Made by a program: the position numbers and the translations under genes. 37,717 nucleotides of DNA from Dehalococcoidia bacterium (lineage in GTDB: Bacteria > Chloroflexota > Dehalococcoidia > Lucifugimonadales > UBA1123): NCBI GenBank assembly GCA_009838465.1, contig VXRN01000052.1, positions 1-37,717 on the forward strand, read 5' to 3'. Shown piece after piece: positions 16,856 through 24,523 of this stretch (the first letter of the stretch is position 1; each line of letters opens with the position of its first letter). The notes beneath the pieces were generated by a model. It saw nothing but the letters and a program-made list of their open reading frames with translations, did no database searches and was not told the origin of the DNA.

Positions 16856-17234
16856 CTGTTGGCCAAATGTCATAACCGAAATAGGAGACGGCAGCGGTCG
16901 GAAGTCATGGCTCAGCACCGTAAGGTGAAGGAGGACAGATCCTCTCCGGTGAACTCCCTCAGTCCGTATCAGCGGGATGTATCGGTCCATCGCTTTCCAG
17001 TGCCTTGATTGAAATCACCCAGGCCAGACAGGCCTTTCCCATCAATGCTACTGTCGCCCATACCTTCCAGAAACTGTGCGACCTAATGCGTTATGATTTG
17101 ACGATTTACGAATTCGCATAGTGTCTGCAATCCTTGGTACGCAAACGCTTCAATTCGGTTCACTCCCATATATAGTGCGGTTTATGTAAAACAGGCGAGT
17201 TGGCCTGAAATTGGCGATTTTCAAGCCGAAAAAC
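16856..17234. other. Non-coding right arm of the hicAB element
   Basis: No gene or transposase remnant is recognised in either strand. It holds a short GGCC-AGACA-GGCC hairpin near 17021. Confidence 0.5.
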
Positions 17235-17251
17235 CTGAATGTCAACACGCC
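17235..17251 (-). repeat. Right terminal inverted repeat of the hicAB element
   Basis: A perfect inverted match to 15984-16000. It includes an ATG at 17239 that happens to be in frame with the downstream remainder of the interrupted lipoprotein gene. Confidence 0.9.
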
Positions 17252-19893
17252 TTAGTCCGACAGTCCCAGCGAGACCTTTTGTCACGCCTCTCCAGGTCCC
17301 GACGGTCACACCAGCATCGACGGCGACACATACCGCGGAGCCGACTGCTACACCCATTCCCTCGCCGACAGCGACCTATACAGCGGAATCCACCAGTACG
17401 GCGGTACCTATCAATGTTCCTGAGCCGCCTCTTACGGCCACCCGGCCACCTCTACCCACACGTACTCCTGAGCCGACAGCGACAGCAACCAACACGCCTG
17501 TCCCAACCGCTACACATGTGCCCACGCCGGCTGCAACCCCTTCGACTGAGCCGACCGCTACGACAATTCCCTCGCCGACAGCGACTCACGCGCCGGAACC
17601 GACCGCCACGCCGCAACCCATATCGGCAGGCGCGTACGCCGAGTCCGTGGGCTTGCCGGAAGAGTCGGTTTCGGCGCTTTCCAGCTGGCTCGGTTCGGTT
17701 CCTGAACTGACGAATTTGGAGAAGAAGTACATCGACAGAGCTGCCGCTGAACAGTCTCCCGAACTGAGACGGGTCTTGGCCAACTCCCTGCTGATTCAGG
17801 ACGGAATCGTTTCCGACGGGGACGTGGAGACCCTCGAAATACTGCTCGAGTATCACCCTCAGCTTGCCGGGGCGGTGCTGTCACCGCCACCGGAGTCCGC
17901 GTCCGGATACGGTTTTCTCTCGGATGGAGTCCTATCTGAAGAAGAGACACATGCGCTTTGGCGCGGTCAGTCCGTATTCGGACTTCCGGGCTTCCATTCC
18001 GCATGGGAACTGGACACGCTACCGCCCAATCACCTGCAGTCAGTTCTGCATATCCTGACCTTCTACGGCCCATACGGTGTGGTTAACGACATCACCGCCG
18101 ACCTGGCCGACCCAGGGGCCGAAGGGGCCATGATGACTAGGGCCCTGGAGGATTTCGGGGTATCTGCCGGCAGCTGCGTGTACTGCAAAGGCCAGAGCTA
18201 CGACAGCAGAGAGCAATACCTTACTGCCGTTGCAGGCTCATCCCACGGCTCTCCAAACCCGATTTTTGAAAGGACCAAACTGCTGAACCTGGTCCATCAC
18301 GCCACCGTCCAGGCCGACCACCTCAGCCCCTGTGACCTGAACGATTTCTCGGAGGAAGAACTGCTCTCCCTGGGAGTCATGATGCCGGGTGGTTCCAGAC
18401 GGCTGGCCTACAGCGGATCGATGCCTACTTTCACCCACTCTGTCCGGGTCACAGAGGAACTGCTGGCTTCCGCGAGGGAGGGCGCAGCCGCGCACGGCGT
18501 GGACAGGAGCAGGATACCAGATGATCCTGGTCTCCTGGTGAACGCAGGAGAAGTCCTGAGCCCTTTCACACACGCGATGAGGGCGACAGGCGGCGTGGAG
18601 ACCGGCAGGGGAATGGAGCAGTGTCTGGAGGCGGTCAAGGGGATCGTGGACTGGGACCGCAAGAGATACTATCACTTCCTGAACAGCTGGGAAGAGACCA
18701 TGATTCCATTTCTTGAGTATATCTTTCCCGAAAACCCCTATGTCCCTCCGGTGTGGGCAACGTTCCTCGTATATGAGTCCGGGGGACAGGACAAGGGGGA
18801 GCGACTGTTGTCGCAGTTCAGGGCGCTGAATATGCCCGCGGTGAAGCACATTGACGGCATCTACCTGGATGGAAACGCAGAGCGGTCGATCATATCCCGC
18901 GGCAACTGGGGTATATTCCTTCCTGCGTTCAGGCTCTACATCCATAGGAACATCGGCTTCAGCCGAGCGGATGTCAGCGCGGATATCGACAATCTGGTCC
19001 AGGAAATAAGAATTCCGGATCACTGTGGACTGCGACGCGGAGAAGGCTCCTTCAGGGATGGAACGGTACGGGTAGAATACGTCTGCTCTGAGAAGACGCG
19101 GGGCATTACCGACCCGCCGGAAGGGATACTCACAGCTATGAGCGTAGGCCAGGATCATGCATGCGGCCTCAGACGGGACGGCACTGCCGTTTGCTGGGGA
19201 AGCAACGCGCAAGGTCAGTCTTCGCCCCCACCGGAGGAAAAGTTCACCCACTTAAGTGCGGGATTCGATCACACCTGCGCTCTCAGGGAGGATGGAACGG
19301 CGGTGTGTTGGGGTGGCGATGTTGAAGGTCAGTCCTCGCCCCCGACGGGCGAGAAGTTCATGGATATCAGCTCGGGGTTCGGATATTCCTGCGCGTTGAC
19401 GCGGGATGGCGCGCCCGTGTGCTGGGGATACGATATATTCGATCAGCCAACGCGGGAAATGTTCCTCTCCTTGAGATTCAAGGACATTGAGGCTGGCGAA
19501 ATTTCGATGCTCTGTGGAGTCCAAATCAATGGCGGCGTGTTCTGCCTGGGAGAGACGCCAGATGAATCACAGGAAGGTGGCTTCAGTTCCGTCAGCGTGG
19601 GTAGACATCACGCCTGTGCCCTAAGTGAAAACGGAACGGCTGTATGCTGGGGCAGCGATGATGTGAGCGAATCTACACCGCCAGCCGGAGATAAGTTCAC
19701 TGACATCGGTGTGGGATTCAACAGGGCCTGCGGCCTCAGACAAGACGGGACGGCTGTATGCTGGGGAGACGATTTTGGAAGACAACCATCGCCCCTGGAC
19801 GGTAAGAAGTTCAAGGACATCGACGCAGGCACGAGGTGGGACTCTACCGTCTGCGCCCTGAGAGAAAACGGCACGGCGATCTGCTGGCACTGA
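17239..19893 (+). CDS. RCC1-repeat Pro/Thr-stalk protein, main part of the element-interrupted gene
   Basis: The genuine sequence begins at 17256; the ATG at 17239 lies in the element's end. A Pro/Thr stalk is followed by an unrecognised, mostly helical domain (about residues 135-620). From about 630 come seven RCC1-like units with the pattern SVGQDHACGLRRDGTAVCWG, each with two Cys, the fourth being degenerate. RCC1 repeats fold as a beta-propeller used for protein binding; this Cys-containing form is frequent in secreted Chloroflexota proteins. Without its 5' part the product has no signal peptide, so if made from 17239 it would stay in the cytoplasm. Together with 15811-15983 the ancestral protein had 936 residues. 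Confidence 0.8.
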   Translation: MSTRLSPTVPARPFVTPLQVPTVTPASTATHTAEPTATPIPSPTATYTAESTSTAVPINVPEPPLTATRPPLPTRTPEPTATATNTPVPTATHVPTPAATPSTEPTATTIPSPTATHAPEPTATPQPISAGAYAESVGLPEESVSALSSWLGSVPELTNLEKKYIDRAAAEQSPELRRVLANSLLIQDGIVSDGDVETLEILLEYHPQLAGAVLSPPPESASGYGFLSDGVLSEEETHALWRGQSVFGLPGFHSAWELDTLPPNHLQSVLHILTFYGPYGVVNDITADLADPGAEGAMMTRALEDFGVSAGSCVYCKGQSYDSREQYLTAVAGSSHGSPNPIFERTKLLNLVHHATVQADHLSPCDLNDFSEEELLSLGVMMPGGSRRLAYSGSMPTFTHSVRVTEELLASAREGAAAHGVDRSRIPDDPGLLVNAGEVLSPFTHAMRATGGVETGRGMEQCLEAVKGIVDWDRKRYYHFLNSWEETMIPFLEYIFPENPYVPPVWATFLVYESGGQDKGERLLSQFRALNMPAVKHIDGIYLDGNAERSIISRGNWGIFLPAFRLYIHRNIGFSRADVSADIDNLVQEIRIPDHCGLRRGEGSFRDGTVRVEYVCSEKTRGITDPPEGILTAMSVGQDHACGLRRDGTAVCWGSNAQGQSSPPPEEKFTHLSAGFDHTCALREDGTAVCWGGDVEGQSSPPTGEKFMDISSGFGYSCALTRDGAPVCWGYDIFDQPTREMFLSLRFKDIEAGEISMLCGVQINGGVFCLGETPDESQEGGFSSVSVGRHHACALSENGTAVCWGSDDVSESTPPAGDKFTDIGVGFNRACGLRQDGTAVCWGDDFGRQPSPLDGKKFKDIDAGTRWDSTVCALRENGTAICWH

Positions 19894-20161
19894 TTCGATT
19901 GCTGTGAGAGCCAGTACAGTTCGTGCTTCGGGTTTAATGGGGAAAGACGTTCACACGTGTCATTCATACGGCCGAGAGAGGCTCTTAGTCCGCAGTTCAG
20001 TTGTCGCCCACTCCTTGTGCTTCCGGATTATCGGACGGCGACCTCCAACACGTTCCGCAAGAGTTTCCATTGCCAGACGCACTGACTTACAATCTCATCA
20101 GATTCAATGAAAAATACGGGCCGCTTGACACGACCGGAGATCGCAATACGCGGAGTTCCTC

Positions 20162-21676
20162 TTGCAGCACTTACGTTCAGCCCTGGGCTGTCACCCTACG
20201 ATCGGATTGACGATAGCAATCGTGGCAGTCACAGCCATCCTGTCGATTCCGCTGGTGGTTGCTGCCGAAGACGGAAACGACACCGAGTTCATTTTCACCC
20301 TCGACAGCGACACCGAGAGCTGGATGGTCGGCTTCGCAGACCTGCCCGTCGATTATGACCAGTCCATATACGAGCTCGACCACGCACACCGCCCACTTCC
20401 GGACGGCCTGGAGGGAAGCGGTGTCTACGTACAGGGCCACAACCGCAGCGACGACCTCTTCATGTTTCTGAAAAGACGGGTGGAAGGCTTGAGGCCGGGT
20501 GCGGAATATAAGGTATTTGCTTCGGTGGACCTCGCAACCAACGTGCAGACCGGATTGTTCGGTATTGGCGGATCTCCCGGTGAGAGCGTCTTCGTGAAGG
20601 CTGGAGCGTCCGCGGTCGAGCCTGTGACCGTCGTGGATGACAACCAATACCTCAGGATGAACATAGACAAGGGAAACCAGTCCAGGGGAGGCGAATCTAT
20701 GATCGTCATCGGCAACGTGGCTCACCCCGACGTGCTAGACAGGGAGTACCGGATCAAGACACTCGACAACGCGAACATGTCTCTTACTGTGAACGCGGAC
20801 GAAGAGGGCCGTGTCTGGCTGGTCGTTGGAACCGATTCGGGGTTCGAGGGTCTGAGCGCCTTCTACTACTCCCGCATCTCGTACCAACTGAGCATCGTGG
20901 AACCACCAGCGACGATGACCCCGGAGTCCGTACCAACTCCTGCCCCAACTTCGATGCCAACCCCTGTGGCGACAGAGAAGGTTGTCGTCGATCCGGTCGT
21001 AGGGGCGACGGTAATACAGCCGGACGAGCGTGTGAAACTGTCCGCCGGAAGCGTCAAACTCACGTTTCCGAAGACCTCCCGCCCTCGCACCTACCAGGTG
21101 GTGCTGGCCGAGTCAGAAGAGTGTGGAGGTGATGCACTCGCCTGCGCCTCGGTGTCCATCCACAATGCTGAGGGAGATGTGGAGCCTGAAGCGCGGTTCA
21201 TATTCCCTGTGGAGATTTCGGTTGTTGTCGGTCCGGACACAATAGATGATCTGGGCGGACCTCCGGTGGCGCTTCAGGCATACGTGATGGACGCGATAAC
21301 ACTCCGCATAAGGGACGATGTTGGTCGGGAGTGGAGCGAGGTACTGTACGAGATTGACTTTGATGAGAACGGTGGCATGAACGCTGTCGCACAGGTTCGA
21401 AGGCTCGGAGATATAGCGCTGAACGTGAATGCCGACGGACTGGAGAAAGCGAGAACGCAGGTGAGTGAGGCCCTTGGCACTCAGACAGCCGCACCGATCC
21501 CGACGGCCACGCCGGTCCCAACCGCTACCGCCGTGCCGACAGCCACGCCCACCTTGCCTGACCCTCCTGTCACCGGTGATTCACCCGTCCCGTTCGGGAT
21601 GCTGCTGGCTCTGGTCGTAGCGGCAGTCCTGATGATTCTCACTGGGCTCAGGATTCTGACCACTCGGAGAGTTTGA
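20162..21676 (+). CDS. Secreted beta-rich protein with C-terminal membrane anchor
   Basis: A 504-residue protein from a TTG at 20162, six bases after GGAG. A signal peptide covers about 12-35. Residues 36-250 form a domain with DLFMFLKRRVEGLRPGAEY, IGGSPGESVFVKAGAS, MNIDKGNQS and WLVVGTDSGFEG, a pattern I believe recurs in uncharacterised secreted bacterial proteins. A short Pro/Thr linker leads to a second domain around 275-440 (LTFPKTSRPRTYQVVLAES), then another Pro/Thr stretch and one transmembrane helix at about 473-497 with a basic end. It belongs with the neighbouring surface proteins by style but has a different anchor: a C-terminal helix instead of a lipobox. Function unknown. Confidence 0.75.
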   Translation: MQHLRSALGCHPTIGLTIAIVAVTAILSIPLVVAAEDGNDTEFIFTLDSDTESWMVGFADLPVDYDQSIYELDHAHRPLPDGLEGSGVYVQGHNRSDDLFMFLKRRVEGLRPGAEYKVFASVDLATNVQTGLFGIGGSPGESVFVKAGASAVEPVTVVDDNQYLRMNIDKGNQSRGGESMIVIGNVAHPDVLDREYRIKTLDNANMSLTVNADEEGRVWLVVGTDSGFEGLSAFYYSRISYQLSIVEPPATMTPESVPTPAPTSMPTPVATEKVVVDPVVGATVIQPDERVKLSAGSVKLTFPKTSRPRTYQVVLAESEECGGDALACASVSIHNAEGDVEPEARFIFPVEISVVVGPDTIDDLGGPPVALQAYVMDAITLRIRDDVGREWSEVLYEIDFDENGGMNAVAQVRRLGDIALNVNADGLEKARTQVSEALGTQTAAPIPTATPVPTATAVPTATPTLPDPPVTGDSPVPFGMLLALVVAAVLMILTGLRILTTRRV

Positions 21677-21918
21677 AGAACCCGAGCGTGTTCACAATTT
21701 GCGAGTAGTTCCTGCCCATTGTGTTCATTGGCCGGAAAGGCCACACTATGTTCGTTATAAAAAGCTGATTGGACAGATATTATCATTCAGGCACGCAGGT
21801 TGCTGCCATCTGGGTGATCGAAGTAACTCACGCCTGCGGAAGTTGCGGGAGTACACGCCTAGTCGAGGTCGGCCCCCATTGATAAGAAGGACGGTGGAGT
21901 AGCCGCTCAAGCGAATGA

Positions 21919-22851
21919 CTATTGGACTTGTACAGGAAAACCAGCGGCCCTGTGTTCATTGAACAGTTCGTAGAATTCGTCGACGGAAATGCCGAAAGCC
22001 TCTTCGAAGGCATCCCTCCAGTTGGGATTGGAACCCAGCAACACGTAGTATCTGACCAGCGACGCCTCGCCCGCGTGCGCAGCAAGCAACTCGGCGGCCA
22101 GTATGGAGTAGCTGTTGGCTTCCTCAAGCGGGACCGCATGCCAGTTCTCCCATGTGTCCATGCCACCCAGTTCCTCGTCCACACGCTTCGCGCTCTCTAC
22201 CCGTACCGGTCGGAAGTCATCATATGACGAAATCCTGACGATTGGGTCCATCACGGAGTTAAGAATCCAGTCCTCAGGCACAATCCGATTCGCGAGATAA
22301 CGCGCGCTGCCCACGTACAGCCAGAATGGGTCGGCGGCGTGCGCCCTTCCCATCGTAATCTGATACCTGTGGAACAACTCCTTGGCGACGAAGGTCATTC
22401 GGGCTATCTGTGTCGCCTCGGAGAACCAAGGGTGAGAGGCGTTCATGATCATCCAACCAACTCCTCCCGTCACAGGATGTCCCTCGTGAAAGTATTCTGC
22501 CGCGGCTTCCGAACCCAGGCCCTCCTCTCTCGCGATTACATTCAGCAGATCGTCCCCGTAGGTATACACGTATAGATTCACCGGGGTGACCATGTCCGTC
22601 GCGCCCAGCGAGTCCAGGTAGTCGTGCATCATCAGGGCGGCTTCCAGCGTAGTCGCCCTCACAATATGGGATACATCATCACCCGTCTCCCATCTTATGG
22701 AAGGAGGGATCTCTGCTTCGACCGGGACGAGAGCGTCGCCGCCTGCAACCACCGGCAGCTCAAGCTCAGGGAAGTCATCCGCTTCATGTTCCTCGAACCA
22801 CCGGTAAAAGTCATCGACGCTCATCCCGTAGGCGTCCTCGAACGCCTGACG
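21919..22851 (-). CDS. Second, degenerate peptidase-like domain of the tandem lipoprotein (downstream of an amber codon)
   Basis: In the same frame as 22852-23997 and directly after its TAG stop. The first usable ATG is at 22824. The domain repeats the layout of the first one: WETGDDVSHI matches [10 protein letters not shown], and the active-site region reads VAKELFHRYQI where the first domain has [12 protein letters not shown]. The first His of HExxH is Lys, and the later LAEGMADLY is replaced by LYVGSARYLA, so both zinc-binding sites are lost. Internal RDAFEEAFGISVDEFYELF repeats RQAFEDAYGMSVDDFYRWF. It is probably a non-catalytic domain that once worked with the active one. Whether it is translated now is doubtful. 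Confidence 0.75.
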   Translation of the reverse strand, partial: RQAFEDAYGMSVDDFYRWFEEHEADDFPELELPVVAGGDALVPVEAEIPPSIRWETGDDVSHIVRATTLEAALMMHDYLDSLGATDMVTPVNLYVYTYGDDLLNVIAREEGLGSEAAAEYFHEGHPVTGGVGWMIMNASHPWFSEATQIARMTFVAKELFHRYQITMGRAHAADPFWLYVGSARYLANRIVPEDWILNSVMDPIVRISSYDDFRPVRVESAKRVDEELGGMDTWENWHAVPLEEANSYSILAAELLAAHAGEASLVRYYVLLGSNPNWRDAFEEAFGISVDEFYELFNEHRAAGFPVQVQ

Positions 22852-23997
22852 CTAGGTTGAACCTGGCCGCATCGAGGTGTGGTAGTCAGTCAGCCCACGC
22901 AGCCCGACTCGGGAGGCCAGCAACTCCACCGCCGCCGCCGCGCAGATGTACAGACACTGCCGCGGTTCCGTTTCCGACAGCTCGGGTATCCTTTCCTCGA
23001 TTTCAGAGAAGAGCACGTTCAGCGTTGTGGCTGCCTCGGCGAACATGTACCGGCTCTGGCGGTACTCCCTCTGCCCGGCGTGAGACAGCGCCAGGTGGAC
23101 GTACAGATCAGCCATTCCCTCGGCAAGCCAATACGGGTGGTACTGCGGGTTCTCCTTGAACCAGGAATGATCAGTGTTCAGTCCGAGCAGACCGATCTGA
23201 TAGGCAGAATGCACCATCTCATGGGCGGCGACATGCGTCAGCCATCTCAGATGGCCGTCCCTTATGTCAGAGTAAGGGTAATCTACTTTGGCCCATATCG
23301 AGTCTGGCGCGCCCCTTGGCGGAGAGGTGCGCCAGAATTCAACGGAGTCTTCGACACTCCATCCCATCTCCTCAGCCCACGCGTGTCCGAGGTCCTCCGG
23401 TTTACGGTAAGCGTATATCCTGATCTCGTCGGGCGGTTGGGGCAGATCGATAGACCTGGCGAAGTCGTACACCAACTGCACGCCACGCTCCAGCGCCTGC
23501 CTCTCTTCCGGTCGGACATCGTCTCCCTGTATCCACTTAATGAACGGTGGCGGATCGGGTGTGGGCGTAGGTGTAGGCGTATTGGTAGGCGTCGGAGTGT
23601 GGGTTGGAGCAGGCGTGTTCGTAGCAGTCGGAGTGTGGGTTGGAGCAGGTGTATCAGTGGGCGTCGGACTTGGAGTGTAGGTGGGTGTGGGTGTAAAGGA
23701 GGGAGTCGGGCTTGGGGTGTGAGTGGCCGTCGGTGTTGGGGTGTGAGTCGGTGTTATCGTATCTGCCGGCGTCGGGATGAGAGTGGGTAATGGGGTCGGG
23801 CTGGACGTTGGAGCAGGCGTCGTGGTCGGAAAAGTGGTTGGGGTGTCGATAACGGCGACGGCCTTGGTGTCAGGGACTGACGGAGGCCGTGGATTGCCGC
23901 AGGACAACGCAAACAGAACCAGGAGGATCATTGCCGAGAGGAGAGCGTGAACTGGACTGGAAACGAGGCAAGTTTGTGTTTCTTTGTCGCGAGCCAT
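22852..23997 (-). CDS. Pro/Thr-stalk lipoprotein with gluzincin-like peptidase domain, ended by an amber codon
   Basis: A 381-residue product. The signal ends FALSC (C33), and a very regular Pro/Thr stalk spans about 48-150. The peptidase-like domain has HEMVH at 259-263 and LAEGMADLY with E293, the HExxH plus downstream Glu of gluzincins; basic peptidase-like folds of this kind cut peptides outside the cell. The frame ends at TAG (22852-22854), where the paralogous repeat in the next domain has a Trp (NWRDAFEEAFG versus T-stop-RQAFEDAYG). A single TGG to TAG change therefore splits a 692-residue protein. It is transcribed opposite to the other cassette genes and lacks their conserved N-terminal motif. 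Confidence 0.8.
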   Translation of the reverse strand: MARDKETQTCLVSSPVHALLSAMILLVLFALSCGNPRPPSVPDTKAVAVIDTPTTFPTTTPAPTSSPTPLPTLIPTPADTITPTHTPTPTATHTPSPTPSFTPTPTYTPSPTPTDTPAPTHTPTATNTPAPTHTPTPTNTPTPTPTPDPPPFIKWIQGDDVRPEERQALERGVQLVYDFARSIDLPQPPDEIRIYAYRKPEDLGHAWAEEMGWSVEDSVEFWRTSPPRGAPDSIWAKVDYPYSDIRDGHLRWLTHVAAHEMVHSAYQIGLLGLNTDHSWFKENPQYHPYWLAEGMADLYVHLALSHAGQREYRQSRYMFAEAATTLNVLFSEIEERIPELSETEPRQCLYICAAAAVELLASRVGLRGLTDYHTSMRPGST

Positions 23998-24165
23998 CAG
24001 TGGGAAAGTGTACTCTCCATAAAGATATGGAATTGAGGGTCGAGTGTATCATGCCAGTGGATTGGCCGGGTGGCCGAACATTCTTATGTCGGGCATGACC
24101 GGAGTCCAGCTGAAGGCTGCTGAAATGTCGGCAATGCCTTTGGGTGAGGCAGCACGCCGACAGGA

Positions 24166-24357
24166 GTGAATGCCACTGTTCACTGGACAACGGATTCAGA
24201 TACATTGCTCGATGGGCTGCCTCTCGACTCAGTCTCATGTACAGGGTTCGGTATACCGCAGGGGTCCGGGAAGTTCGAATTCACCATCCGCGCCCGCGAT
24301 AATTCTGAACAAAACAGTGGAGCTGCCTACGCTCTGACCCCGAACATTGTAAGCTGA
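24166..24357 (+). pseudogene. Orphan putative-Ig (He_PIG) domain remnant
   Basis: The translation, about 60 residues, aligns along its length with the last 60 residues of the LRR protein encoded just downstream: WTTDSDTLLDGLPLDS against WTVDSGSLPEGLSLDS, GSGKFEFTIRARDNSE against ESGTFEFTIRVHDNTE, and ALTPNIVS against ALTLNVRS. Like the full gene, it ends in a Ser codon followed by TGA. It is best read as the 3' tail of a lost tandem copy of the LRR gene, the rest having been removed by recombination. Confidence 0.75.
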
Positions 24358-24463
24358 GTCCGTTTGGAGTGGTCCGACCGCAGGCGTCGCTTCCACTGCC
24401 GTTACCAGGGTGAAGCGACGCTGACGCTGGGTTTCCCTGTCCGGGCCACCGCCGGCCATCGAA

Positions 24464-24492
24464 GTCATGTGCTGGATAGCGGCATGTATAAT
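24464..24492 (+). promoter_or_regulatory. Shared lipoprotein-cassette promoter, copy 3
   Basis: GTCATG, 17 nt containing GCTGGATAGCGGC, then TATAAT at 24487-24492, 31 nt before the ATG at 24524. Confidence 0.65.
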
Positions 24493-24523
24493 GATCCCGA
24501 CTCAGACTAGGAGACGGAGGAAG

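Larger units (their letters stand above)
15984..17251. mobile_element. Transposon-like element with 17-bp inverted ends carrying hicAB
   Basis: The left end GGCGTGTTGACATTCAG (15984-16000) and the right end 17235-17251 are perfect inverted repeats of 17 bp, with looser pairing over the next 9 bp. The element is flanked by CTAG (15980-15983) and TTAG (17252-17255), a probable target duplication of TAG or of a four-base YTAG site with one change. Excision with one copy of the duplication restores the disrupted lipoprotein frame. Inside are only hicA and hicB; about 270 bp on the left and 380 bp on the right hold no recognisable transposase. It is therefore probably a non-autonomous element moved by an enzyme encoded elsewhere. 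The ends containing TGTTGACA recall IS5-superfamily ends, which is a guess. Confidence 0.85.
23998..24523. other. Divergent region with an Ig-domain remnant and a promoter
   Basis: It lies between the leftward tandem peptidase gene and the rightward LRR gene. It contains the remnant at 24166-24357 and the shared promoter at 24464-24492; no intact gene is seen. Confidence 0.5.
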
